Source: AP-15 sp963795485
GTDB lineage: Bacteria > Pseudomonadota > Alphaproteobacteria > ATCC43930 > CGMCC-115725
Direction of reading: 5' to 3'
Assembly: GCA_963795485.1 (NCBI GenBank)
Contig: CAWCIL010000008.1
Span: 930,001 to 994,000, forward strand
Length of the DNA stretch: 64,000 nucleotides
Shown: positions 1 to 9,294 of the stretch, in pieces
Layout of the letters: each line of letters starts with the position of its first letter
Numbering within the stretch: position 1 is the first letter of the stretch
Made by a program: the position numbers and the translations under genes
Notes under the pieces: generated by a model
Told to the model about the DNA's origin: nothing
The model's database searches: none
What the model saw: the letters and a program-made list of their open reading frames with translations, nothing else

Positions 1-1
1 G

Positions 2-448
2 ATCCCAGGCTCCTCGCCGGGCCGCCCGGCAAAGCGCTGGCCCGCGGACCGCTTCGGCGAGCTGGCATGCCGGCTGGTGCGCGCCGGCTGCCCGCCGGTC
101 GTCGTCGGCGTCGCCGGCGAAGAGGCGCTCGGCCGGGCTATCGTCGCCGCCTGCCCCGAGGCCGTCGACCTCGTCGGCCGCACCGACGTTGCCGGGTTGG
201 CGGCATTGGCGCAGGCCGCCGCGCTGACGATCGGCAACGACACCGGCGCCACGCATGTGTCCGCCGCCGGCGGCAAGCCGGTGGTGGTGCTGTTCTCCCA
301 GGCTTCGAGCCCGGAATTGTGCGCGCCGCGGGGTGCCGGAGTGCGGGTGCTGAGCGAGCCGGATCTCTCCGGTCTCTCGGTCGCGTCGGTGCTCGCTGCT
401 GGTTTGGCCGCCCTCGCCCCGTTCAAGACCGCCGCCGCGGCGCGATGA
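2..448 (+). CDS. Glycosyltransferase family 9 (heptosyltransferase-like), C-terminal part
   Basis: The reading frame is open from the window edge, so the N-terminal half lies upstream. The visible 148 residues begin with a PGSS...KRWP segment and contain IGNDTGATHVSAA followed by GKPVVVLFSQ, the nucleotide-sugar binding signature of the GT9/ADP-heptose:LPS heptosyltransferase family. Members transfer sugars, usually heptose, onto lipopolysaccharide core at the cytoplasmic face of the inner membrane. The stop codon overlaps the start of the next gene in an ATGA, indicating translational coupling with the downstream membrane protein. The exact sugar cannot be told from this part. Confidence 0.85.
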   Translation: MPGSSPGRPAKRWPADRFGELACRLVRAGCPPVVVGVAGEEALGRAIVAACPEAVDLVGRTDVAGLAALAQAAALTIGNDTGATHVSAAGGKPVVVLFSQASSPELCAPRGAGVRVLSEPDLSGLSVASVLAAGLAALAPFKTAAAAR

Positions 449-2300
449 CGCCGTACCTGCCGAGCCTGCGCGATCTGTTCGCGGTTGCGCTGACCTGGGG
501 GGTCGGCGCGGTGCTGGTGCTGGCCGGGGCGGGGCTGACCGGCCGCCGGGTCATGCCCGAGTTCCAGCTCGGCGCCGGCTGGGGGGCGCTGTGTCTGGTG
601 CTGACGGGCTGGGGTGTTTTCGTGCCGGTCGACCTGCGGGTTCCGGCATTGGCCTTCGCCGCCGCGGCACTGGCCGTGCTGCTGCTGCCGGGGCGACGGC
701 CGTCCACCGCCGCCTGGGTCGGGCTCGGCCGCATGCTGGCGCTCTCGCTGCCGTTGTGGCTGATCATGGCGCCGATCCGCCCGTCGCAGCCGGACACGTT
801 TCTGAACCTGCTGCCGAACGCGTTCTATCTGGTCGATTACGGCCGGCTGCCGAGCGCCGGCTCGCCGCCGAGCTTCTCGCTGCTGCCGGCAGCACCCTAC
901 GACACCCAGTTCCTCAGCTTTTTAGGGGCACTCGTCAAACCGGACTATCCGGCAGCGGGCATGTCGCTGGTCAACGTCATGCTGCAGCTGGTGGCCGGGC
1001 TCGCGATCGCCCGCGCGCTGAGTTCGCCGCGGCTGCCGCTACCGTCGCCGCCATCCTGGGCGGCGGTGGCGCTCGGCCTGCTGCTGGCGACCTTGCTCAA
1101 TCCGGGCTTTGTCCCGCGCATCGACTTCACCGCCTATGCCGAGCCGGCACTGGCCGCGACCGCACTCTTGGCTGCCTGGCTGTTCGTTTCCGGCCAGGGC
1201 GAGCTGGCGCTCGGCCGCCCTGCGCCGCGCAGAAGTTGACGTTGGCGCTCGTTCTCGCGGCGATGGTCGACATCAAGCAGTCCGGCATCGGCCTCCTCGC
1301 CGCCCTCGGAGGCGCGGCGCTGATCACCCTGGGGGCCGAGCGCGCGGTTCGGCGCGCCGGCGCCGTCCGCTTTGTGACAGCCGCATTGCTGCCCTCGGTG
1401 CTGCTTTACGCGGCGTGGCGCTATTGGGTCGCGCATGCCGGCGTCGCGGAATTGACGCCGCTGCCTTTTGGCGATTGGAACTGGAGCGATCTGCCGGCGA
1501 CAGCGGCGAGCGCGCTCGCGGTGGTCCTCGGCAAGGCGACGTATTTCGGCTGCGTCCTGCTGGCGTTCGCCAGCCTCCCGCTGCTGCTGTCGCGGCAGGG
1601 CTGGACGCCGACGACGCGGCTCCTGGCGTTCTTCGCGGTGCTGTTTGTCCTCTACAACGCCTTTCTGCTGGTCACTTATATCGCCATCTTCCCGGTCGCG
1701 ATGAGCGAGGCGGCCCACTCCTATTTCCGGTACAACACCCACCTCTCGCTGGTGCTGGTATTGGCGCTGGCGCTGGCGGTCCGCGATCTGCTCCCGGCCG
1801 CATGGTTCGAGCGCCGCCGGTCCGGACCGATTGCGGCGGCCGTTGTGGCTGTGGCCCTGTTGGCGCCGGCGGCTTTTGCCGGGAGGCTGCGGTTCGACCT
1901 CGACATGCCGCAACCGCTGGTCTGGGGCCTCGCCAAACGCCTTGCGCCGTACCTGCATGACGGCGACCGCCTGGCGCTGCTGCTGCCCGGCGACAATGGC
2001 AGTGTCGCGACCATGGTCGCGGGCGTCCTCGCCGACACGCCGCCGCGCCGGCGCGACCTCGACCTATTGCGCCGAGACCGCGCCGATCGGGCAGCACTCG
2101 ACGCCGCCGCCAGGCGCGGCTATTCGCTGGCCCTGGTCTCCTGCACCCCGAAAGGTTGGGCGGATGTGCCGCCCGGACAGGCGGTGCTGCTCCGCCACGA
2201 CAAGGCCGGCTGGCATCTGCTCGCCGCATGGTCCTATCCCCCGGATGGCGCAAAACAGCGGTGGCAACACATTCTGTCGTGGGGCCCGCTATGCCGCTAA
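445..2300 (+). CDS. Polytopic membrane protein, glycosyltransferase-39-like in layout (frameshifted)
   Basis: A strongly hydrophobic protein of about 618 residues with many predicted membrane spans. It is coupled by ATGA to the GT9 gene, so a role in cell-envelope polysaccharide or lipid glycosylation is a reasonable guess, but no catalytic motif was recognised. The frame beginning at 445 stops at 1239. The hydrophobic protein clearly continues in another frame with LTLALVLAAMVDIKQSG and runs to 2300. A single missing base near 1215-1230 would explain this. Large soluble loops carry PSQPDTFLNLLPNAFY (N-terminal half) and a C-terminal domain with HDGDRLALLLPGDNG. It could also be a hypothetical membrane protein unrelated to GT39. 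Confidence 0.6.
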
Positions 2301-2336
2301 TCTTGAATGTTCCGGACGCGAGGTCGCCCTCTCATT

Positions 2337-2378
2337 ATTGCAAATTGATGACAGACGATTGCAGATTGATAACAGGCG
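2337..2378. repeat. Tandem 21-bp direct repeat, Pho-box-like, upstream of the phosphate-type transporter
   Basis: Two adjacent 21-bp units (2337-2357 and 2358-2378) differ at four positions. Read on the minus strand they resolve into CTGTTAT, CTGCAAT, CTGTCAT and TTGCAAT, separated by 4, 3 and 4 bases. PhoB boxes are direct CTGTCAT-like heptamers with 4-base spacers, and the next gene is a phosphate-type MFS transporter, so PhoB control is plausible. The orientation is opposite to the gene, which weakens the case. The surrounding 2301-2494 is unusually AT-rich and has no gene. Confidence 0.35.
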
Positions 2379-2494
2379 CATTTGCTCGTGAAGTCGGGCC
2401 TTTGATATATCCGGATATGAACTTTCCAATCTTCAGGAACTCTCGGCTATTGCCCGCGGTTTTTCGGTTCGATACCGCAATCCAGTGAGCAACC

Positions 2495-3931
2495 ATGGCG
2501 GCTACAGAAAACCCGGGCGAGGACGTGCTCGCCCATATGGACAACTCCGAGGTCACCGCACTCCATTGGAAGATCATGTTCATCTCGGGCATGGGCTTCT
2601 TAACCGACGCCTACGATCTCTTTATTATTGGCGTGGTCATGGCGCTGCTCAAGTCGCAGTGGCATTTCTCGGCCGTCGCCGAGGGCCTGGTCACTTCGAC
2701 CGCACTTTTAGCTTCGGCGTTTGGCGCGGTCGCCTTTGGGCGAGTGGCCGATATGCTCGGGCGCAAGCGGATTTACGGCTTTGAAGTATTGGTGCTGGCG
2801 GCGGGCGCGATCGCCTCGGCGTTTTCACCCAATATCTGGTGGCTGATCTGTTTCAGGGTGATCCTCGGTTTCGGCATCGGCGGCGACTATCCGGTCAGCT
2901 CGACCATCATGAGCGAGTACGCCGGGAAGAAGAGCCGCGGAATGATGGTCAGCCTGGTGTTTGCGATGCAGGCCGCAGGGCTGATCATCGGGCCGCTGCT
3001 GGCCGCCGGCCTGTTGCTGACAAATCTGTCGCACGACCTGATCTGGCGGCTGCTGCTGGCGTTTGGCGCGATCCCGGCATTGGCCGTGTTTCAGATGCGC
3101 CGCCAGATGGCCGAGACGCCGCGCTATCTGCTGGCCACGGGCCGGCACGACGAGTTTCATCAGGCGGCCTCGCACGTGCTGGGCCGGCAGAGCAGCCCCC
3201 GCAGCGCTGATGCGCCCCGAGAGGCCGGCCCGCTCGGCGGCAAAACCTCGTTTTGGCAAGGCTTCGGGGTTTTAACCAGCCGGCCGAAATTTCTGACCCG
3301 GCTGATCGGCGCCAGCCTCGCATGGTTTTTCATGGATTTTGCCTATTACGGCAATACCGTTTCGAGTCCGGTGGTGCTGTCGGCAATCTCTCCCAACCAG
3401 ACCCTGCTGATGCACACGCTGATGCAGCTCGCCGTGTTTTCCGTGGCGGCGGCGCCCGGCTATTTGATCGCCGCCGCCATGATGGACCGAATGGGGCGAA
3501 AGTCGATCCAGATCCTCGGGTTCACGATGATGGCCGTCAGCTTTGCCGCGATCGCGCTCATCCCCGGAATCGACCAGCTGGTGGTCGCCTTTCTGTTGGT
3601 TTACGGCATCAGCTACTTTTTCACCGAGTTCGGGCCGAACGCTACGACCTTTGTTTACCCGGCCGAGATTTTCCCGGTCGAGGCCCGCACCACCGGGCAT
3701 GGCGTCGCGGCAGCCGCGGGCAAGCTCGGCGGCTTTATCGGGGTTTTCCTGTTCCCGATCCTGATGGCGTGGAATGGACTGTTCGCCGCCGAAATGGCTG
3801 CGGCGGCGGTCAGCGTGCTGGGGATCATCGTCACCGTGACCATGTTGCCCGAAACCAAAGGCAAGAGCCTCGAAGAGCTGAGCGCCGATGGCGGGCGCGG
3901 TTCAACGCCCATCCCCGCTGCTTCGACCTGA
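2495..3931 (+). CDS. MFS transporter, phosphate:H+ symporter-like
   Basis: 478 residues with twelve likely membrane helices. The N-terminal MFS motif GRVADMLGRKRIYG lies in loop 2-3, and FRVILGFGIGGDYPVSSTIMSEY resembles the phosphate:H+ symporter (PHS, Pho84-like) branch of sugar-porter-type MFS proteins. MDRMGRKSIQ gives the matching motif in the second half, and PETKGKSLEEL closes the transporter domain. It should import phosphate or a related small organic anion across the inner membrane with protons. The chosen ATG at 2495 lacks a strong Shine-Dalgarno sequence; ATG 2537 (MDNSEVTALHWK) matches usual family starts equally well. The gene stands alone, convergent with the minus-strand gene ending at 3945. 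Substrate is inferred from family resemblance only. Confidence 0.8.
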   Translation: MAATENPGEDVLAHMDNSEVTALHWKIMFISGMGFLTDAYDLFIIGVVMALLKSQWHFSAVAEGLVTSTALLASAFGAVAFGRVADMLGRKRIYGFEVLVLAAGAIASAFSPNIWWLICFRVILGFGIGGDYPVSSTIMSEYAGKKSRGMMVSLVFAMQAAGLIIGPLLAAGLLLTNLSHDLIWRLLLAFGAIPALAVFQMRRQMAETPRYLLATGRHDEFHQAASHVLGRQSSPRSADAPREAGPLGGKTSFWQGFGVLTSRPKFLTRLIGASLAWFFMDFAYYGNTVSSPVVLSAISPNQTLLMHTLMQLAVFSVAAAPGYLIAAAMMDRMGRKSIQILGFTMMAVSFAAIALIPGIDQLVVAFLLVYGISYFFTEFGPNATTFVYPAEIFPVEARTTGHGVAAAAGKLGGFIGVFLFPILMAWNGLFAAEMAAAAVSVLGIIVTVTMLPETKGKSLEELSADGGRGSTPIPAAST

Positions 3932-3944
3932 ACCAAGATCTAGA

Positions 3945-5505
3945 CTAGCGGCCGCTGCGCGTAGACTGGGGAGCGTGCGTGACACCGAAGACCTGAAAGG
4001 TCGGCTGTTCGAAAACCGGCCGCAGGCGCCGGTCGGGCATCACCGCCACAGGCTCACGGCCGCCAACGAAGATGACGAAATCGAATTGGGCGAGCACCGG
4101 CGCCAGACGCGCCCGCACCGCAGGGGCGCCAGAGACAAAGGCGGCCCACAGCAATGCCGGCTGGGCCGCGGCGGCGAGCGCCGCCCAAGCCGGGCGCAGC
4201 TCCAGCGGCTGCTGCCCCGGAACGGCGAAGAGGGTCGGCACAAAGGCGTCGCGGCGCACCACCGCCATCGCCGCAAGATGGACTTGCGGCACCGCGACGA
4301 CGTGGACGGCGTCGGCATAGGCGACGGCGAGCTTGGCACCGCGCGGCAAGGCGTCGATTGCGGCGAGGTCGGCGGCAGTAGATCTGGTCGGCCCGGCGCC
4401 AGACGCGCTCGATCACCGCCATCCGCAGGGTCAGCAGCAGCGCCGCCGCGGTCCCGATCGCGATGGCGGTGCGCCGGCCAGGCCAGCGCGGCGCGCTGCC
4501 GGCGACCAGCAGCAGGAAGAGCGCCAGCGGCAAGCGGTGGTCGGCGCCGGAGCCGCCGTAGATCTGGCTCGGCATCAACAGATAGGCGGCGAAGATCAGG
4601 CCCGCCGCCCAGCCGAGTCGGGGCGCCAAGCGCAGCCTTCCGCTGGCCGCAAGCCACAGCCCGAGCGCCAGAAACAACGCAAAACAGACGATGTCGAAGG
4701 CGCGGTCGTAATTGTCGAAAACACTGAACAGGAGGTCGGCTTTGCGCGCGAACCCGGCATAGCTGATGCGGCCGGCATCCGCCTGATGTCGCCAGCCAAG
4801 AAACAGCGCTGCCGGAACGACGAACTGGGGTGCGAAGACTGCGATGCGACGGCCGAGCGCCGGCCAGGCACGGGCTCGCAGCTCGGCGACGGCCATCGGA
4901 ATTTCGAGGCCGCAGAGCGCCAGCGCGTACACCCCGAAAGCGGCGATGTGGCTGAAAAAACAGGCGAGCGCCAGCGGCACAGACGCGAGCTCCCGCTGCC
5001 AGGGCCGCCGCTGTTCAAATGCCAGCCACAAAGCCAGGCCGCAGAGCGCGACGCCGATCCCGAACAGATAATTCAGAAAGCCCCACAGCAGAATGCGGTT
5101 GTAGAGCAGCGAAAAGGCCAGGAGCGGCCACAGCCGCCAGCCGCCGGCGACCACCCGGTTGAGGCACAAAACGCCGCCGGCGATCAGCGCGAAGATCATG
5201 ACCAGGAAAAGCTCGCCGGCGGTCGCAAGCGGCATCAGCCGGGCGAGCGGCGGCACGATCAGATCCTCGGCCAGGTTCGGCAGCGGCGCCCAGACGACGC
5301 GGTAGAACCGGTCGCCGCCCTCGGCCAAGAGGTGCATGCGCGCCAGATGATTGGGATAGTCGAACAGCGGCGGCAGCACGGTCGAAAATACCGGCACTGC
5401 CATCAGCGCCAGCAGCAGCGCAAAGGCGCCCCAGACCTGCCAGACCGGGCCGAGCCGCGGCGCGGGCGCGGTGTCCGGCCGGGGCGGGTTCAGAGCATCA
5501 AACAC
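3945..5505 (-). CDS. Large polytopic membrane protein, unknown function (frameshifted)
   Basis: About 519 residues, rich in membrane helices. Near the N terminus is VFSTVLPPLFDYPNHLARMH, a loop after the first helix that resembles bacterial GT39/mannosyltransferase-like membrane proteins of unknown function. The frame from 5505 degenerates after ERVWRRADQIY near 4375. A sensible protein resumes in another frame (LPRGAKLAVAYADAVHVVAV) and ends at 3945, consistent with one inserted base near 4375. The C-terminal soluble domain is about 130 residues. It is convergent with the transporter gene, 13 bases away. No catalytic residues could be assigned. Confidence 0.6.
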
Positions 5506-5510
5506 TGTGC

Positions 5511-5575
5511 TTTCCCGGCGGAAAGCCGGGACCCATGGCAGCCATGGATACCGGCTTGCGCCGGCAAAGCGAGCA
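5511..5575. repeat. Intergenic palindromic repeat
   Basis: Two short GC-rich hairpins in tandem, CCGGCGGAAAGCCGG and CCGGCTTGCGCCGG, separated by the near-palindrome CCATGGCAGCCATGG. The composition resembles the short repetitive extragenic elements common in high-GC proteobacteria. It lies between two minus-strand genes. Confidence 0.5.
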
Positions 5576-5619
5576 AACGAGGATTAAATCAAGCCTGATA
5601 AATTCATTGATCAAGATAC

Positions 5620-6321
5620 CTAGAAGCGTTCGACCCACGGCCGCAGCTCGACTTCCCAGGCCCAGGCCGAGCGCGGCTGAGCCAGCACGCCGAGATAAGT
5701 GGCGGCGATCGCGTCGGGATCGAGCATGCTGTCGGGCTTGTCGGCCGGCTCGACCCGGCCGGGATTGCGGATCGCCCCGTCGATGACGAAGTGGGCGACG
5801 TGGATCCCCTGCGGCGCGAGTTCCCGCGCCATGCTCTGGGCGAGGCCGCGCAACGCGAACTTGCCCATCGCAAAGGGTGCGGACAGCGGATAGCCCTTGA
5901 CGCTGGCCGAGGCGCCGGTGAACAGCACCGCGCCATGCCGCTTCGGCAGCATCCGGGCGACCGCCTCGCGCGCCACCAAAAACCCGCCATAGCCGCTGAC
6001 CATGATCGCGCGCTCGACCTCGGCCGGGACCAGCTCGGCGACCGGGCCGCGGGCGCGGGCGCTGGCGTTGTAGACGACCACCTCCGGCGCACCGATGGCG
6101 CTCTCGACCGCGGCGAACATGCGCGCCACCTGGGCCGGATCGACCGCGTCGCAGGCAAAGGCCTCGGCCCCGGTCTCGGCGCACAGCGGCGCGAGCTTAT
6201 CGGCGTCGCGCGCGGCCAGCGCCACCTGCATCCCCTCGCCGGCGAAGAGCCGCGCCAGCGAGGCGCTGAGGCCCCGCCCGGCGCCGACGATCAGTGCTGA
6301 TTGATAGCTCGATTTCGCCAT
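5620..6321 (-). CDS. SDR-family protein lacking the catalytic tyrosine
   Basis: 233 residues of Rossmann fold. The dinucleotide-binding stretch is VGAGRGLSASLARLF near the N terminus, and YNASARARG sits where SDRs have NNAG. The serine of the active site is in FTGASASVKG, but the usual YxxxK reads FAMGK, so the catalytic tyrosine is phenylalanine while the lysine remains. The start at 6321 is set by an AGGAGG 8 bases upstream; an upstream in-frame start at 6369 has no such site. It may bind NAD(P) without standard reductase activity, or may use different chemistry. I recall close relatives with the same phenylalanine, which would make it a family trait rather than an error. Confidence 0.8.
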   Translation of the reverse strand: MAKSSYQSALIVGAGRGLSASLARLFAGEGMQVALAARDADKLAPLCAETGAEAFACDAVDPAQVARMFAAVESAIGAPEVVVYNASARARGPVAELVPAEVERAIMVSGYGGFLVAREAVARMLPKRHGAVLFTGASASVKGYPLSAPFAMGKFALRGLAQSMARELAPQGIHVAHFVIDGAIRNPGRVEPADKPDSMLDPDAIAATYLGVLAQPRSAWAWEVELRPWVERF

Positions 6322-6408
6322 GTTCGGATCCTCCTGACAAAATGGTTGGAGCGTGAGCCGGCGTGACAATAGCGCCGGTTCTTCGCACGTCGCCAGCCGG
6401 ACGCCGGC

Positions 6409-8220
6409 TCAGCCGAGGCGCTCGAGCTCGTCGATAAAGCCGGCGACGACCGAGAGGCCCTTCGACCAGAAGGCCGGGTCGGCGGCGTCGAGGCCGAACG
6501 GCGCCAGCAGCTCGCGGTGCCGCAAGGTGCCGCCGGCGCGCAGCATGTCGAGATAGCGCTCGGCGAAGCCCTGATGCGCGCCTTGGTAGGCCGCATACAG
6601 GGAATTCACCAGGCAGTCGCCAAAGGCATAGGCGTAGACATAAAACGGCGTATGGATGAAATGCGGGATGTAGGACCAGTAATGGCGATAGACGCCGTCG
6701 AGGCGGATCGCCGGCCCGAGGCTCTCGCGCTGCACCTCCAGCCAGATTTCGGCGAGCCGGTCGGGGGTCAGCTCGGCCTCGCGGCGCTCGTCATGCACCC
6801 GGATCTCGAAGGTGACGAAGGCGATCTGGCGGACCACCGTGTTCAGCATGTCCTCGACCTTGCCGGCGAGCATGATCTTGCGCCGCCGCGGATCGGTCTC
6901 GCCCGCCAGCAAGGCGCGGAAGGTCAGCATCTCGCCGAAAACCGAAGCGGTTTCGGCCAGGGTCAACGGCGTGTCGGCCATCAGATAGCCTTGCTGGGCG
7001 GCCAGCACCTGATGGACGCCGTGGCCCAATTCATGCGCCAGGGTCATCACGTCGCGCACCCGCCCCTGATAATTCAGCAGGAGATAGGGATGCGCCGCCG
7101 GCACGGTCGGGTGGGCGAAGGCGCCCGAGGCTTTGCCCGGCCGCGCCGGCGCGTCGATCCAAGGTCCGGCGAAAAAGCGCTGGCCGACCTTCGCCATCTC
7201 CGGCGAGAAAGCGCCATAGGCCGACAGCACCGTCGCCTCGGCCTCGGGCCACGGGATCAGCCGGTCGTCATCCTCCGGCAAGGGCGCGTTCCGATCCCAG
7301 AACGGCAATACCTCGACCCCGAACCAGCGCGCCTTCAACCGGTAATAACGATGCGACAGTTTGGGGTAGCTGTCGCGCACCGCCGCGATCAGCGCGTCGA
7401 CCACCTCGTCCTCGACGACATTCGCGAGATTGCGCGACGAGATCGGCCGCGCGAAGCGCCGCCAGCGGTCCTCGATTTCCTTGTCCTTGGCGAGCGTGTT
7501 GGTGATCAGGCCAAAGGTGCGGGCGTGTTTTCCGAGCACCTCGCCGATGCTGTGGGCGGCGTCGCGGCGCATCTCGGGATCGCGGTCGGACAATAGGTCG
7601 AGCGCCTCGGCCTCGGTCCGCTCCCGGCCGCGAATGGGAAATCGCAAATCGGCGACGGTTTCGTCGAACAGCCGGGTCCAGGCGGCGCGGCCGGCGACGT
7701 ATTTCTCGTGCAGCAGCTTTTCGGCTTCGTCCGACAGCTGATGCGGGCGAAAGGCGCGGATGTCCCGCAGCCACGGCCGATAGCGGGCGAGCGCGGGGTC
7801 GGCCTCTTTCTCCGCGAGGACCTCGTCGTCGAGGCGGTTCAGCTCGAGGGTGAAGAATAGAAGGGTCGTCGAGATCGCGTTGATCCGCTCCTGGATCGTC
7901 TGATAAAAGCGGCCGATTTCGGGATCGGCGAGATCGCCGGCATGGACCAGAGAGGCGTAGCTCGTGATCCGGCCGCTCACCTCCTGCATTTGCTCGTAGG
8001 CTTCGACCCCGGCACCCAGCTCCGCCCCCGAAAGCTCGGCCAGCCGTCCTTCGTAGCGCGGTCGAAAGGCCTCGGCGTCGTCGGCGAGCCGAGCCAGATC
8101 ATGGGTCAGCTCCGGGCTGTCGCGACCGGGATAGAGGTCGGCCAGGTCCCAATTCGGCAATGCGCCGAGCGCCGCCTTCCGCTCCCCTGCCGCCATTTCC
8201 GCCGCCGCCTCTACGCGCAT
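6409..8220 (-). CDS. pepF: Oligoendopeptidase F family peptidase (M3)
   Basis: 603 residues, the usual length for PepF/M3B. The zinc site HELGHGVHQVL is present at about residue 387, followed about 25 residues later by the third ligand glutamate in LAETASVFGEM. The C terminus carries IPHFIHTPFYVYAYAFGD, typical of this family and part of the substrate-binding lobe. It is a cytoplasmic metallopeptidase cleaving short peptides. The start at 8220 has GGAG 8 bases upstream. It is intact, in contrast to many neighbours. It precedes the SDR gene on the same strand with an 87-base gap, so the two could be cotranscribed. Confidence 0.93.
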   Translation of the reverse strand: MRVEAAAEMAAGERKAALGALPNWDLADLYPGRDSPELTHDLARLADDAEAFRPRYEGRLAELSGAELGAGVEAYEQMQEVSGRITSYASLVHAGDLADPEIGRFYQTIQERINAISTTLLFFTLELNRLDDEVLAEKEADPALARYRPWLRDIRAFRPHQLSDEAEKLLHEKYVAGRAAWTRLFDETVADLRFPIRGRERTEAEALDLLSDRDPEMRRDAAHSIGEVLGKHARTFGLITNTLAKDKEIEDRWRRFARPISSRNLANVVEDEVVDALIAAVRDSYPKLSHRYYRLKARWFGVEVLPFWDRNAPLPEDDDRLIPWPEAEATVLSAYGAFSPEMAKVGQRFFAGPWIDAPARPGKASGAFAHPTVPAAHPYLLLNYQGRVRDVMTLAHELGHGVHQVLAAQQGYLMADTPLTLAETASVFGEMLTFRALLAGETDPRRRKIMLAGKVEDMLNTVVRQIAFVTFEIRVHDERREAELTPDRLAEIWLEVQRESLGPAIRLDGVYRHYWSYIPHFIHTPFYVYAYAFGDCLVNSLYAAYQGAHQGFAERYLDMLRAGGTLRHRELLAPFGLDAADPAFWSKGLSVVAGFIDELERLG

Positions 8221-8566
8221 GGTTTTTCTCCGACAGAAGACCTGCCGGAAGATATGGGGCGTCGGCAGAAGCCGCCAAGCGCAGCGGCGGCACGGCGCCG
8301 CCAGCCGCAGCCTTCGGTCTCGCAGCCTTGAGCATGCGCGTTTCCTCCGCCGTCATCATGATTGACGGCTGGCGGGTTGTGTGTCCACCAAATAGAGATG
8401 TCACCGGTTCTGCCATTTAGAAATGTCACTCTGGTTGGGTCGGGCGGCGGGCGGGCGCGGAGCCCCGGCGTAGCGCAGCGCCCGACCGACGACCGCGGCA
8501 GGGCGCTCGAAACCGCTCCGACTTTTTTACCGAGCGGGCCCGAGCCCGCTCGGCTCGTAGAAAAGC

Positions 8567-8896
8567 TCAGCCGACCTTAAAGAGACGCGCGTCGTGCTGA
8601 TCGCGGCGGCGCGGCGCGCGATCGCTGCGCCGTTCAGGCTGGCGACGCAGCTGCTGCTCGCGGATGAAAGCAAGCGCGGCCCCGAGCTGTTTGTTCTCGA
8701 CGATCGCGGCCTGCGAGACTTGGCGAATCTTGTCAAAGGTCCGATACGCCAGTTCGACACCCCGATAGCGGATCGACAGCCGGCCGTCGGGATGGTCAAC
8801 GACCGTTACCCGCTTGCCGATCGCCGCTTTGGCCTGGTCGCTCGGCTCCAGGAGGAACATCACCTTGTCGTATTGCAGGGTCAGCGCGCCTACAGG
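8567..8896 (-). pseudogene. Transposase remnant, C-terminal part of an ISNCY-like integrase-fold transposase
   Basis: The minus frame reads GALTLQYDKVMFLLEPSD, then AIGKRVTVVDHPDGRLSIRY, YRTFDKIRQVSQAAIVENK, and a basic tail. This matches the C-terminal end of ISNCY-type transposases that carry an rve integrase core. The catalytic core is absent; upstream (above 8896) the homology stops abruptly. On the other side, 8383-8440 contains GATGTCACC and GAAATGTCACTC stretches like the terminal sequences of such elements, so the element remnant probably extends to about 8383. A perfect 10-bp palindrome with a 4-base loop (8530-8553) lies between. No intact partner copy is in the window. Confidence 0.6.
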
Positions 8897-9294
8897 TGAG
8901 GTCGCATAGCGGATGTTATGGCAAACGCCTATTTCCAGAATGGCGCTTATGCGACATCACACACACAGGGCTGTCGGCGGCTTGGCGTCGGGCATTTTTA
9001 CGGCGGCTTTCCGGCCCCGTAATCAAGCGATTGACTCTGACGATCATTGTTTGCACGCTAAATCGCGTATAACGAGCTTGCTCCGCGCGGGCCGTCCACA
9101 GGCGGACTGGAGAACAGCCGTGACCGTTGTTGTGCTCTCTTCCCGCGTCAGCGCATCTTGGAAGAAGGTGCCCGCCATGCTGATGGAACGATTTGGCAAG
9201 CGTCTAGCTAGCACTCGAAATCCCAGCCAGAATTTCCCAATCGTTGAGGGCGAGACGCTCCGATCCTCCGCTCGATAGCAAGCGTAGGGCGTGT
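8897..9294. other. Gene-free accessory stretch
   Basis: No convincing gene. An open frame from 8913 to 9278 has no recognisable domain and no ribosome binding site. The stretch begins with an imperfect inverted repeat (8901-8911 and 8944-8955, GTCGCATAGCG against GTCGCATAAGCG with a 32-base spacer), which resembles a recombinase target more than a promoter. It separates the transposase remnant from the IS110-family element. Confidence 0.5.

Noticed and set aside
3936..3953. A run containing AGATCT, TCTAGA and GCGGCCGC that resembles a cloning polylinker
   Set aside because: It lies in a natural gene end; the bases encode the last residues (SGR) and stop of the minus-strand membrane protein, and no vector sequence adjoins it.
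4333..5598. Plus-strand open frame of 421 codons
   Set aside because: Antisense shadow of the minus-strand membrane protein; repetitive Arg/Gln/Glu composition.
8530..8553. Perfect 10-bp stem, 4-base loop palindrome considered as a terminator
   Set aside because: No T-run follows the hairpin on either strand, so it is more likely part of a mobile-element end.
8913..9278. Plus-strand open frame of 121 codons in the accessory island
   Set aside because: No ribosome binding site, no domain and mixed composition; not convincing as a gene.
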